A DNA stretch of 64,000 nucleotides, from NCBI GenBank assembly GCA_034429975.1, contig DAOUFM010000146.1:198687-262686 (forward strand). The letters run 5' to 3'. Under the pieces are notes generated by a model. It made no database searches, was not told where the DNA came from, and was given only the letters and a program-made list of their open reading frames with translations. The position numbers and the translations under genes are program-made. Positions 34,857 to 43,922 of the stretch are shown one piece after another. How positions within the stretch are numbered: position 1 is the first letter of the stretch; each line of letters starts with the position of its first letter. Source of the stretch: UBA6170 sp034429975 (GTDB taxonomy: Bacteria; Chloroflexota; Anaerolineae; Anaerolineales; Anaerolineaceae).

Positions 34857-37547
34857 TTAATCTCTATATTGCCTAAAAATCTCAAGCATTGTAGAAAAAT
34901 TTTTGGGGCGATATTTTTCAAAATTTTCCTGATCTACAAAAGCATAATCGTATAGAGTAACCGATTGAATCTTATTAATATCTTCGCACCATTGAGCAAG
35001 TCTTTTCATTTTTAAAGGCACCTCCAAATCTTCTTGACCTTTTGTTTCAACGATAACGATTTTATTATCAAATGTTTTTACAAAAAAATCAGGATAATAA
35101 TTAGAGATGTCACCATCTGAATTAATGTAGTCTAGTTTGAAATGAACTGCTAAAAAGTTTTTTGTGTAAGAAATAACATCTTCACAATTTTCGAGAAAAT
35201 TAGAAAATTCCAACTCAAAATTGGAGTCTCCTATGATTTTAGTAAATACACTCTTCTTTGGAATGATATATCCTTGATCTCTTACCATAAAAGGGCGTGT
35301 TTTGCTTAATTTAATATAATCCCGAATTTCAGCATCACCTTTCTCGCTTATTGTTAAATCATTAATTGCTTTTTTGAATGTCTCAAAAACTGTTTTGGTA
35401 ACAGGTAATTCAGAAAGGTTTCGTAAAGTGTTGGGATCTTCCAATTTCACTGTTTCATTAAAAAGCTTACTCTGGATAAATTCTTTCACTTTGCCGTATA
35501 AAATATCATAACCACTCACCAAACGCATTTCTCGCATTACTGTTTGAGCAAAAAAACCAATGACCTGCCGATAGTCAGCTGTACCTGCTGTATCTAAAAT
35601 AGTCGTATGTGTGATTTCGCCTGTTGTAATATCTTTAAATACGATTTCTCGTTGTTCGGCTTCAGTATATTGCAGATAAGCCTTCGGTTGAAAATAAAAT
35701 TGATTCACGTTTAAATCTGCAAGTTTTTTGTATTCCCTATATATTCTAGGAGTAAGGACTGGAACATCAAAATCAAGAGATGCTATATCTTTTTTTACAT
35801 TTTCATTATCAACTTCTACGATTAGAGGTGCAATCGCTGGATTTCTATCTCCCATTGGTTTTCGGTCCAAAATCACACCCTCAACATTGATAGAGTTAAC
35901 AAAATCCATGAATGCATCAGTGCCAACCACACTGACGTACTCTTCTAAGTCTGTTTCAGGGTACATTCTCCGCAGCCCGCGTCCCAAAGTTTGTTCTGGA
36001 AGAATGTTTGCGGCAGCGGAATAGGCGCGCAATCCTACGATAGTGGTGACATTGCGAACATCCCAGCCTTCCTTAAGCATCATGACTGAGACTATTGCTT
36101 TATATGGGCTATCAGGTTTATCAATTTCATTAGCTTGTTTGCGCAGAAACTCCAATTCCTCTTTCGCTTTTCCTGATTGTGATTCGGAAATTTCTCCATT
36201 GTTTTTGGTATGAATCACCAATACAGAATCCTTCGTTTCAAATTCCGAATAGTGCGCATATAGATAACTCGCCACATCATCACAATTCCGGGTGTCGTCG
36301 GTCATGATGAAGAGGATGGCTTTTTTATTCATCTTCTGGTGTTCTTCGTAAGCCTTGCGCCACTCAATCACGCCCAGATGGATATAATCGGCGTATTTTT
36401 CAGTGAACTTTGCGGATTGATTTTCGTGTAATTTGGCTCGACTGGCATCATCAGGAAGAACTGGATGCTTGACAACATTCTGCTTAATGGCTTCAACGAG
36501 CGGATAATCTGAAATAGTTTGGACAAAGATAGAGCCATTATTATGTTTAGGGGTGGCAGTCACATCAATCTGTAGTGATAAATGCGAATCTTTCTGAAGT
36601 AATCGATTGTGAATATCTTCAATCGACTTAAACCAGGCCATCCTTGGGTCATGGATGTGATGTGCTTCATCATTAAGTACCATTAATTCATCAATATCCC
36701 GAATAATCATGCCTAAATCTACTTTTGAGTCGGTCGTTGCACCCACTGGTCGAGGTCCCAGGAAATAGTCCATTGTATTCTCATCATCAATCGATGGAGG
36801 AATATCATTACTGGCATATATACGATGGATATTTGTCAGGAAAATGTTACCGGTAGGCCGAGTGATTCGAACCTCATCCTGAATGTGCAAGTTAAGCTGG
36901 AAATCATTGCGCCAGTCATGCCCTTCAAAACCATTATCCGGAATGACCGGATCCTCAAAAAAGATACGTAACCCTTGAAAGTCTTTGTAGATCCGATCCA
37001 AAACAATAATATTCGGAGTGATAACCAGAAAATTCCGGGAAAGGTCAGAAGTTGGCTCATAAAGCTTATGAAAAAAACTCCAAGCGATTACAAGACTAAG
37101 AACCTTGGTTTTTCCTGACCCTGTTGCCATTTTAATCACAAAACGTCGCCATGATTCATCAAAGAAACTGGCAGACAATTGTCCGGTGCTATCAAATCGC
37201 ATCAAATCATACTTATCACGAGCTTCAACCACATCTATCAGATAAATAATTGTTTCAAGTGCTTCCCGTTGAGCGAAGTAATAATTAAATTCAAGATCTT
37301 CACTATTCGGCTTGGATATCAGATGAGGTGTAAGAAACCACCATTTTAGTAAATTACGGCTAGTTTCTGTAGCCCCAACATAGCCACCTTCGCGGAATTC
37401 TTTAACTTTACGCCTTAATTGCGATACAAGCGGGGGGATCAATTTATCCATACTTGTATCACGTAACGCTTCATCCGCTGGAAACCAGCGAATAGAGGGG
37501 TCGAGGATTGCATGAGGTGAGGTTGGAAATTCTGAATGGATTGCCAT
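34857..37547 (-). CDS. res: Type III restriction enzyme, Res subunit (helicase-nuclease)
   Basis: The 896-aa motor/cleavage subunit of a type III R-M system. SF2 helicase motifs are Walker A ATGSGKTK (141-148), DEAH (293-296), DVTATPK, and motif VI QTLGRGLRR. The C-terminus holds a PD-(D/E)xK nuclease: PD at 819-820, E834 and K836 in VETKG. All catalytic residues expected of the family appear intact. It begins 2 bp after the KilA-N gene stop, with a GGGGAGG site inside that gene, so both are translated together. It would cut DNA when two unmethylated Mod sites are present. Confidence 0.9.
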   Translation of the reverse strand: MAIHSEFPTSPHAILDPSIRWFPADEALRDTSMDKLIPPLVSQLRRKVKEFREGGYVGATETSRNLLKWWFLTPHLISKPNSEDLEFNYYFAQREALETIIYLIDVVEARDKYDLMRFDSTGQLSASFFDESWRRFVIKMATGSGKTKVLSLVIAWSFFHKLYEPTSDLSRNFLVITPNIIVLDRIYKDFQGLRIFFEDPVIPDNGFEGHDWRNDFQLNLHIQDEVRITRPTGNIFLTNIHRIYASNDIPPSIDDENTMDYFLGPRPVGATTDSKVDLGMIIRDIDELMVLNDEAHHIHDPRMAWFKSIEDIHNRLLQKDSHLSLQIDVTATPKHNNGSIFVQTISDYPLVEAIKQNVVKHPVLPDDASRAKLHENQSAKFTEKYADYIHLGVIEWRKAYEEHQKMNKKAILFIMTDDTRNCDDVASYLYAHYSEFETKDSVLVIHTKNNGEISESQSGKAKEELEFLRKQANEIDKPDSPYKAIVSVMMLKEGWDVRNVTTIVGLRAYSAAANILPEQTLGRGLRRMYPETDLEEYVSVVGTDAFMDFVNSINVEGVILDRKPMGDRNPAIAPLIVEVDNENVKKDIASLDFDVPVLTPRIYREYKKLADLNVNQFYFQPKAYLQYTEAEQREIVFKDITTGEITHTTILDTAGTADYRQVIGFFAQTVMREMRLVSGYDILYGKVKEFIQSKLFNETVKLEDPNTLRNLSELPVTKTVFETFKKAINDLTISEKGDAEIRDYIKLSKTRPFMVRDQGYIIPKKSVFTKIIGDSNFELEFSNFLENCEDVISYTKNFLAVHFKLDYINSDGDISNYYPDFFVKTFDNKIVIVETKGQEDLEVPLKMKRLAQWCEDINKIQSVTLYDYAFVDQENFEKYRPKNFSTMLEIFRQYRD

Positions 37548-37549
37548 AA

Positions 37550-38374
37550 TTATTCCTCCCCTGATGTTAATTCGTTAACTTGTGGATCTGCAGCCAGAAG
37601 ATTCATTTGTTGAATTGCGATTTGATTTAATTTGAGCAAGCGCTGAGGTTGATCGATCTTCTGTTGGATGAAAAGCGCGTTTAATGTTTCGAGGTTGGAC
37701 AGGCAAACGAGTTGGGCTGCGGTGGCAAAATCGCGGATATTGCCTGAAAGATCAGGATTCTGTTCGCGCCACTCTTTGGCTGTGATCCCGAACAAAGCCA
37801 TATTCAAAACATCGGCTTCGGATGCGTAGATGAAATTGGCTTTTTGGCTGGTAATTTGAGGGGGAATGAGATTTTGTTTGATGGCATCGGTGTGGATACG
37901 ATAATTTATTTTTGCCAGGTTGCGGCGGATATCCCAGTCGAGTTGTTTGTGCTCCTGTTCTTTAAGCCGCTCAAATTCTTTGATTAGATAGAGTTTAAAT
38001 TCCACTGAAATCCAGGAAGCAAACTCGAAGGCAATATCTGGGTGGGCATAGGTACCCCCATAACGGCCGGATTTGGAAATCAAGCCGATTGCGTTTGTGG
38101 ATTCGATCCACTTTTGAGGTGATAGAACAAAGTAATTAGCGCCAGCCTCATTTCTAAACTGGTCGAAATCGACCAGTTTAAAATCCGGGTTGTTTAATTT
38201 TTCCCATAACCCAAGAAATTCTATGGTGCTTTTTGAGCGCATCCAGTTTTTTACGATGTCAGCTGGTGTATCAGGATTACGATGTTTCGCGATATCTGTA
38301 ATGGAAATAAAATCCTGCTTATTGATTAATATCACAGAAACTGAATTTCCTTGAACGGTTATTTTTTCTGCCAT
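37550..38374 (-). CDS. KilA-N domain protein within the R-M operon
   Basis: A 274-aa soluble protein. Residues about 1-110 form a KilA-N domain (FISITDIAKHR start, NWMRSKSTIEFLGLWE, and GGTYAHPDIAFEFASWIS). A linker EFERLKEQEHKQLDW follows, then a C-terminal helical domain of about 150 residues. KilA-N is a small DNA-binding fold common in phage antirepressors and in bacterial R-M or defence loci. It has AAGGA seven bases before ATG. Lying between mod and res, it may regulate the operon or aid target handling; its role is not established. It is followed 2 bp later by res. Confidence 0.85.
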   Translation of the reverse strand: MAEKITVQGNSVSVILINKQDFISITDIAKHRNPDTPADIVKNWMRSKSTIEFLGLWEKLNNPDFKLVDFDQFRNEAGANYFVLSPQKWIESTNAIGLISKSGRYGGTYAHPDIAFEFASWISVEFKLYLIKEFERLKEQEHKQLDWDIRRNLAKINYRIHTDAIKQNLIPPQITSQKANFIYASEADVLNMALFGITAKEWREQNPDLSGNIRDFATAAQLVCLSNLETLNALFIQQKIDQPQRLLKLNQIAIQQMNLLAADPQVNELTSGEE

Positions 38375-38396
38375 ATTGATTCCTTTTATGAGCTAA

Positions 38397-38417
38397 ACCC
38401 GTCGAATTCGACAGGGT
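38397..38417. repeat. Palindrome in the mod-KilA-N spacer
   Basis: The 12-bp perfect palindrome GTCGAATTCGAC at 38401-38412 is extended by ACCC/GGGT arms with one bulged base. It lies 23 bp upstream of the KilA-N start and is a candidate operator or RNA hairpin. Confidence 0.55.
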
Positions 38418-38422
38418 AGTAT

Positions 38423-38445
38423 CAATGGTTGAAAATTTACCATTG
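38423..38445. repeat. Second inverted repeat in the mod-KilA-N spacer
   Basis: CAATGGT/ACCATTG, 7-bp arms around an AT-rich 9-base centre, right next to the first palindrome and 25 bp past the mod stop. No U-tract follows it on the minus strand, so a classical terminator is unlikely. Confidence 0.45.
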
Positions 38446-38469
38446 CAATACTTTGAAAAGAACAAATTA

Positions 38470-40734
38470 TCATTTCTTGCCTACAACATTGATATCCAGA
38501 ATGGTCATGGTGTCATTACCAAAAATATCCACTACTTTTACGGCAATTTTCCGCCTGCCAGGAATTACTTCGTGAAAGACAGATTTTAATTGCAACGACC
38601 GGTCCTTCTTGGTGCGGAAGGATTGCCACTCGTTTTCGAAGATGTATTCACCGGTCCACATTTCTTCGTATTCCGGGATTTTGAGTTGCTCCATTTCCTC
38701 CATGCCGGGGACACGAATTTGTTTTGGTTCCTGCTTGGGAACGCGAATGATCTCACGTTTGTTTTCAAAATTAAAGTCGACTGACCAGTAATCGATCCAA
38801 TCGGTCCAGCTTTTGGTGAGAACTTCACGGGTGATGATACCGTTTTTATCTTTGTTTACTTTGATAATCTGCCCTTTTTCGATCACAATTTTGCTGGCGT
38901 TGTTTTTAAGGGTGGTCTCGGCTGCAGAAACGGAATCCTGCGAGTAGAAGACTGAGAAATCGGTGAGTTCGACCGCTACCAGGGGTGGTTTAATGGAAGT
39001 GCCATCGATGACATAGGGTTTGACTTCTATGAAGGCAACATCATGAAAGACGACCTGGTTCTTTTCGACAGCACGCTTATCGAAGACTTCGGCGGGGATG
39101 TATTTGGGTGCGATATCGATGCCTTTGGAACGGGCTTCATCGAGGACATTAGGGAAAAGTCCCATTTCAAATTCAAAACCAAGAATATCAACCCGGCTAA
39201 TGCGTTTCTGGCGGCATTCAAGGATAACTTCTTCCACAAATAAACGCGTAACCGGTAGATTAACTGGACCGATTGCAACCAACCGCCCGGATTTTTTCCC
39301 ATGAAATGTATTAAATCCTTCTACAGCTTCAGCCCGGTAAGCCCGTAGGATTAAATCAACAAAAGCGGCTTCCTTCTCAGCTAGTTGCTTTTCCTTTTCC
39401 GCTTCTCGCAAATTTGGATTAACTCCGATGAAGTGTTGGCGTTCGTATTTACCAAGATTGAGAATCTCAAAAGCGCGATAATTCTTGCCTTCGGCTTTGA
39501 GTTGGCGCTGGACAGCAATCATGCGTTTGCGAGTGGTATGGATGGCGAATTTACCTAGATCGCTGGCGATCCATTTGCGACCAAGTTTTTCCGCCACTGC
39601 CGCTGTGGTTCCTGAACCGGAGAAGAAATCAGCAATGAGATCCTCTTCGTTTGATGATGCTTGAATGATTCTTTCCAGTAAGGCTTCAGGTTTTTGGGTT
39701 GGATAACCGAGAATTTCTTGAGATGATGTTGCTACACCGAAGCCAGGAAGATCAACCCATATAGAATCCAATTGAATAGAATATTCATCCAGATAATATT
39801 TTTTATATTTTCGACCTGATGAAGAAGTATAAATATATCCTTCCTCTTCAAATTTCTTTATAGATTTTTCGGAATAATCTCCTAAAGTCGTACGTTTAAA
39901 TTTTCTTCCATCCGGATCAGAATATCTAAATTCATTTAATTGTGTTTCGGTCAGCTCTGCACCGATAAAATTGAATAAATTATTTTGACTTTTACTGAAA
40001 CAAAAAATATTGTCAAAAGTCTTTGGCCAATGCTTTGCTTTCTTCTTTGCACCTTTGCCTACAGCATCTTTTTTCCAAATAATTTCACCTTTATATAAAT
40101 CTCCAAACACTTCGGTTAATAATAGCCGAATATGAGAATTCAGACGCCAATCACAATGGACGTAAATACTGCCATCTACGGCCAATAAATCCCGCATTAG
40201 TACCAGACGTTCATAAATCATGGCGATAAAACTATCAGCACCTTTCCCCCAGGTGTCTCTATAAGCGATCTCTTCAAGAATGTTCGGTCTTTTCGTAAAA
40301 GTATCCTCTCCAATTTCGATGTCCATGCTGAAATCGGCTCCAACATCGAAGGGAGGATCGATGTAGATGAGTTTGAGCCCACCCTGCTCTTCGATTTGCT
40401 CACGAAGAGGGCCGTTTTTGAGGGAGGAGAGGATGAGTTTATTGTCACCCCAGATGAGTTTGTTGGTCCAGCCTTTGAGCTGGCGGCCGCGAGTGTCAAA
40501 GAGGCCCATCTGAAAAGTTGTATCGCTGGATACTTCAGCCCGTGGCTCATCAACCTGTTCAATAACTTGAAAAGGCAGAACAACATTGCTAACTTCGTTG
40601 GTTTTTCCATTCCACACCAGTTCAACTTCCCGTTTATCCCCAAAAAGAAGAAAACGATACTTGTCTGGTAAAGGTTTGTCTGCTTCCAGATAACGGTAAA
40701 TATCCTGAAGTTCTTGTTCTGTAAGTCTTGGCAT
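38470..40734 (-). CDS. mod: Type III R-M methyltransferase, Mod subunit (adenine-N6)
   Basis: A beta-class DNA adenine methyltransferase of 754 aa: motif IV DPPF (126-129) first, then a target-recognition region (about 200-340), then motif X YPTQKPEALLERII and motif I DFFSGSGTT (369-377). A long C-terminal part (about 400-754) is typical of Mod proteins that bind Res. The ATG has GAGG five bases upstream; an in-frame GTG two codons earlier overlaps it. Bases 39781-40140, coding for roughly residues 199-318, are about 29% GC by hand count against about 52% in sampled lines of the flanking gene body. This suggests the recognition domain was swapped in. Confidence 0.9.
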   Translation of the reverse strand: MPRLTEQELQDIYRYLEADKPLPDKYRFLLFGDKREVELVWNGKTNEVSNVVLPFQVIEQVDEPRAEVSSDTTFQMGLFDTRGRQLKGWTNKLIWGDNKLILSSLKNGPLREQIEEQGGLKLIYIDPPFDVGADFSMDIEIGEDTFTKRPNILEEIAYRDTWGKGADSFIAMIYERLVLMRDLLAVDGSIYVHCDWRLNSHIRLLLTEVFGDLYKGEIIWKKDAVGKGAKKKAKHWPKTFDNIFCFSKSQNNLFNFIGAELTETQLNEFRYSDPDGRKFKRTTLGDYSEKSIKKFEEEGYIYTSSSGRKYKKYYLDEYSIQLDSIWVDLPGFGVATSSQEILGYPTQKPEALLERIIQASSNEEDLIADFFSGSGTTAAVAEKLGRKWIASDLGKFAIHTTRKRMIAVQRQLKAEGKNYRAFEILNLGKYERQHFIGVNPNLREAEKEKQLAEKEAAFVDLILRAYRAEAVEGFNTFHGKKSGRLVAIGPVNLPVTRLFVEEVILECRQKRISRVDILGFEFEMGLFPNVLDEARSKGIDIAPKYIPAEVFDKRAVEKNQVVFHDVAFIEVKPYVIDGTSIKPPLVAVELTDFSVFYSQDSVSAAETTLKNNASKIVIEKGQIIKVNKDKNGIITREVLTKSWTDWIDYWSVDFNFENKREIIRVPKQEPKQIRVPGMEEMEQLKIPEYEEMWTGEYIFENEWQSFRTKKDRSLQLKSVFHEVIPGRRKIAVKVVDIFGNDTMTILDINVVGKK

Positions 40735-40860
40735 AGTCACCTCTTTTGGATGAAAACTTTATGTTCGGAAATGACCCACTAATTTCGGCAGGCAGAATAT
40801 TACATAATAATATTATACAATTTTATATTTAGAAATCTTTTTCAGATTATTATTAATAAA

Positions 40861-40884
40861 TGTGGCGGTTGAATGACCGCCACA
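40861..40884 (-). terminator. Hairpin terminator after tRNA-Gln
   Basis: Perfect 9-bp GC-rich stem TGTGGCGGT/ACCGCCACA, six-base loop. On the minus strand it is followed by TTTATTAATAATAA and lies 8 bp after the tRNA 3' end. Confidence 0.7.
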
Positions 40885-40892
40885 TTTGCTAG

Positions 40893-40963
40893 CTGGGGGT
40901 AAGGGACTCGAACCCCTACTTACTGATCCAGAGTCAGCTGTCCTACCGTTAGACGAACCCCCA
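40893..40963 (-). tRNA. tRNA-Gln (anticodon CTG)
   Basis: 71 nt with acceptor TGGGGGT/ACCCCCA, anticodon loop CTCTGGA (anticodon CTG) on stem GCTGA/TCAGT, T-loop TTCGAGT, discriminator G; CCA not encoded. It lies downstream of gltX on the same strand. Confidence 0.96.
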
Positions 40964-40977
40964 CCGAACGCAAGTTT

Positions 40978-41007
40978 ATCATATTCAGAAACCATTGGGA
41001 AGGGCAA
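40978..41007 (-). promoter_or_regulatory. Promoter of tRNA-Gln
   Basis: TTGCCC and TATGAT on the minus strand with an 18-bp spacer; the -10 ends 14 bp before the tRNA 5' end. Confidence 0.6.
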
Positions 41008-41042
41008 TTTTCCCGCTTCTGAAGATTTATTTCGGTGTTTCT

Positions 41043-42518
41043 TTACACCTCCAACAACCGCAGTGCATCTTCTATTCTGGAGATCACCTTTGCTCTTCCA
41101 ATAATTTCCATGCTTTCCAGCAGTGGCGGGCTGACGGTTCTGCCGGTCACAGCTACACGCAGAATTCCAAACACCTGTCCGGGTTTATAACCGGTCTTTT
41201 CGACCAGATCGCGCAGGGGTGGTTCGGTATTGTCCTTGGAAATGTCTGGTAAAGCTTGCAGGATGGCATAAATTTCTTGTAGAATGGCTAGTGACTCCGC
41301 TTGTGTGGTGTTTTTGGCGATTAGTTCCTGTTTGTCAACATTAATTTCGTCTTCGAAGAAGAAGCCAGCCAGATCGGGTGCGTCGTCCAGCACCTGGATG
41401 CGTTCCTGAATGATCGGAGTGATTTTCTCCAGGGTATCCAGATCGGCATTGAGCCCACGGGCGGTAAAAAATGGGTATATGCGTTCTGAGAGATCGCGCA
41501 CGCCCAGGTTGCGGATATGCAAACCGTTGAAATGATCCAGCTTGGTGAAATTGATAGCTGCCGGAGATGGATTGAGCTTCTCCAGGCTGAATTTTTCCAC
41601 CAGTTCCTCCAGCGAGAAGAATTCAGTGCGGTCGTCATAACTCCAGCCCATCAGTGCAATCCAGTTGTTGATGCCTTCCGGAATATAGCCAAATTCACGC
41701 AAATCTTTGATAAAAATGGATTTGCCATCCTTCGCCAGGTCTATTGCTTCCCGTTTGCTCATCTTGCCTTTGCCAGATGGCTTGAGGAAAACACTCAAAT
41801 GCACCCAGACCGGTTCTTCCCATCCAAAAGCTTTGTGGATCAAACTGTGCAGCGGGAAGGTTGGCAGCCATTCGGACCCACGCAGCACGTGTGTGATTTT
41901 CATCAGATGATCGTCCACCGGTGCTGCTAAATGATAAAGCGCCAGGCCATCCGATTTGACGATGATGTAGTCATCCAGGGTGCGATTGTCGATGGTGATA
42001 TCTCCGCGCAGGTAGTCATGCACCACGGTTTCGCCGCTTTGCGGAGTCTTGAAGCGGATCACATAGCTTTCGCCATTTTTGATCCTTCGGTCAGCTTCTT
42101 CCAGGGGAATATTGCGGCAAGTGCCGTCATATTTGGATTGTACTTTATTTTTTATTTGTTCTTCGCGTACTTTTTGCAAACGTTCGGGCGTGCAGAAACA
42201 ATAAAAAGCATGCCCATTTTCCACCAGTTGGCGCGCATATTTTTGGTAAATCTCTTTTTTTTCAGATTGACGATAGGGCCCATAAGGCCCGCCAATATCA
42301 GGGCCTTCATCCCAATCCAATCCGAGCCAGTGTAAACCATCCATCAATTCCTGTTCAGCGCCTTTAACATAACGTTTTTGATCAGTATCTTCGATCCTGA
42401 GGATGAATTGTCCCCCGGTTTGCCGGGCTAAGAGAAAATCATAGAGGGCGGTGCGGGCGCTGCCCAGGTGCATGTGACCGGTGGGCGAAGGAGCAAAACG
42501 AACTCTGGCAGGTTTCAT
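41043..42518 (-). CDS. gltX: Glutamyl-tRNA synthetase
   Basis: Class I aminoacyl-tRNA synthetase of 491 aa. The HIGH-type motif is in PSPTGHMHLGSAR at the N-terminus, the KMSKR motif follows in SGKGKMSKREAI, and the C-terminal helical anticodon-binding half is complete. The neighbouring tRNA-Gln and the absence of glnS in the window leave open that it is a non-discriminating enzyme that also charges tRNA-Gln for amidation; this is not shown. It is the last protein gene of the long mre/min operon, 18 bp after rodA. Confidence 0.95.
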   Translation of the reverse strand: MKPARVRFAPSPTGHMHLGSARTALYDFLLARQTGGQFILRIEDTDQKRYVKGAEQELMDGLHWLGLDWDEGPDIGGPYGPYRQSEKKEIYQKYARQLVENGHAFYCFCTPERLQKVREEQIKNKVQSKYDGTCRNIPLEEADRRIKNGESYVIRFKTPQSGETVVHDYLRGDITIDNRTLDDYIIVKSDGLALYHLAAPVDDHLMKITHVLRGSEWLPTFPLHSLIHKAFGWEEPVWVHLSVFLKPSGKGKMSKREAIDLAKDGKSIFIKDLREFGYIPEGINNWIALMGWSYDDRTEFFSLEELVEKFSLEKLNPSPAAINFTKLDHFNGLHIRNLGVRDLSERIYPFFTARGLNADLDTLEKITPIIQERIQVLDDAPDLAGFFFEDEINVDKQELIAKNTTQAESLAILQEIYAILQALPDISKDNTEPPLRDLVEKTGYKPGQVFGILRVAVTGRTVSPPLLESMEIIGRAKVISRIEDALRLLEV

Positions 42519-42536
42519 GGATCAGGTTTTCCTTTT

Positions 42537-43631
42537 CTATTCTCGATGTCGATGGGCGGATACGCTTTCCACAAATCCGATGCCCAATAAAAGTGAAGCT
42601 AATGAGCTACCCCCATAACTGATAAACGGTAAGGTCAACCCGGTTACGGGGATTACATTTAAATTAACCCCAATATTAACCGCCATTTGGAAAAAGAGCA
42701 ATGTACCCACTCCATAGGCAATTAACTGCCCAAACATATCCGAGGCTTTTTGCCCTACCCGAAAGCAGCGAATGATGACAAAAACCAGGATGGACATGAT
42801 AAAGATGGTACCGACAAAGCCAAATTCATGTGCCATGGCAGAAAAGATGAAATCGGTATGCCGGACTTTCAAAAACCGCAATTGAACCTGCGGACCCTGC
42901 CCGTATCCCTGACCCAATAAACCACCCGAACCGATAGAAATTTTCGCCTGATCGACGTTATAGGTTTCGCCATAACGCGCATTTGGATCGGGAAAAGCAA
43001 AATTCAAAATCCGGTTCTGCTGATAGGGTTCCAGTAAATTGAAGCCGACAATTCCTAAAATAATGCCTGCTACCAAAAAAATTATCAGATATTTAAATGG
43101 CAGCCCCGCATACCATAGCAAAGCAAACCAGATCACAAAAATCACAATTGACATGCTTAGATTCGGTTGAATAAAGATCCACAAAACAACAAAGGCAGTG
43201 ATCAGAAAACTTTTCAGAATCCAGTTCAGGTTTTTATCCTGATCCTGGGTCTTATAGAAAAAATCCGCTAAAATGACGATCATGATGGTCTTTACCAGCT
43301 CAGAAGGTTGGATCAGGATTACGCCGGTATCAAACCAGCGGGCGGAGCCATACACGGCAGTCCCAATCACGTAAATTCCCATCAACAAAACTACGGAGAC
43401 AATATACATGATCCTGGTGAGAGAGGATAAATAGCGGTAATCAATCAAAGAGGTTAAGAATAAGATGACAAATCCTCCCACCACAAAAATCACCTGCCGC
43501 GAGACCGAGCCAGCAATATCCTCATTTCCGGCAATCGCTGACTGAATCATGGCTATTCCAAAAATACACAGGATGAGCACGCCCCCGAATAATAGATAGT
43601 CAAATTGCTGCCAGAATTCTCGTTTTAACAT
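42537..43631 (-). CDS. rodA: Rod-shape SEDS glycosyltransferase RodA
   Basis: SEDS-family peptidoglycan polymerase with about ten membrane helices, 364 aa. Signature segments are IQPSELVKTIMIV and the C-terminal TGLTLPFISYGGSS. It is assigned RodA rather than FtsW because it shares the operon with mreBCD and the class B PBP mrdA. It would polymerise glycan during side-wall elongation with that PBP. It lies 24 bp after minE. Confidence 0.92.
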   Translation of the reverse strand: MLKREFWQQFDYLLFGGVLILCIFGIAMIQSAIAGNEDIAGSVSRQVIFVVGGFVILFLTSLIDYRYLSSLTRIMYIVSVVLLMGIYVIGTAVYGSARWFDTGVILIQPSELVKTIMIVILADFFYKTQDQDKNLNWILKSFLITAFVVLWIFIQPNLSMSIVIFVIWFALLWYAGLPFKYLIIFLVAGIILGIVGFNLLEPYQQNRILNFAFPDPNARYGETYNVDQAKISIGSGGLLGQGYGQGPQVQLRFLKVRHTDFIFSAMAHEFGFVGTIFIMSILVFVIIRCFRVGQKASDMFGQLIAYGVGTLLFFQMAVNIGVNLNVIPVTGLTLPFISYGGSSLASLLLGIGFVESVSAHRHRE

Positions 43632-43655
43632 TTTTCACTGCAAAAGCAAAAGCGA

Positions 43656-43922
43656 TTATCTGCGGCGGTTCGGAGCAGTCAGTATAGGAATGTCAGCAAT
43701 CAGGCGCTGCTCTTTGCCTTCCTGAGTCATATTAATCTTAACTTTATTCGGTTCAATTTTCACGTATTTTGAAATCACATCGATGATTTCATTTTTCAGG
43801 CTGTCTAACTGGCCTGGCGTAATATCCGTGCGATCATGAATCAGAACAAACTTTAACCGCTCTTTGGCAGCGCTGGCACTCTTTTTCTCTTTCCCAAACA
43901 GTTTTTCAAGGAAGCTGTCCAT
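43656..43922 (-). CDS. minE: Cell division topological specificity factor MinE
   Basis: An 88-aa MinE. The N-terminal amphipathic membrane-targeting and anti-MinCD part (FLEKLFGKEK) is followed by the topological specificity domain with RLKFVLIHDRTDITPGQL. It displaces MinC and stimulates MinD ATPase, which allows pole-to-pole oscillation in other bacteria. Its ATG overlaps the last base of the minD stop codon. Confidence 0.93.
   Translation of the reverse strand: MDSFLEKLFGKEKKSASAAKERLKFVLIHDRTDITPGQLDSLKNEIIDVISKYVKIEPNKVKINMTQEGKEQRLIADIPILTAPNRRR

Noticed and set aside
37550..38374. KilA-N gene as a prophage remnant
   Set aside because: No other phage-like gene is nearby and it is tightly packed between mod and res.
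40893..40963. Restriction island integrated at the tRNA-Gln 3' end
   Set aside because: The island does lie beyond the tRNA 3' end, but there is no integrase and I found no copy of the tRNA 3' sequence near the far boundary at about 34.8 kb.
40813..41104. Frames on both strands across tRNA-Gln
   Set aside because: They translate the tRNA itself and its flanks and have no protein-like composition.
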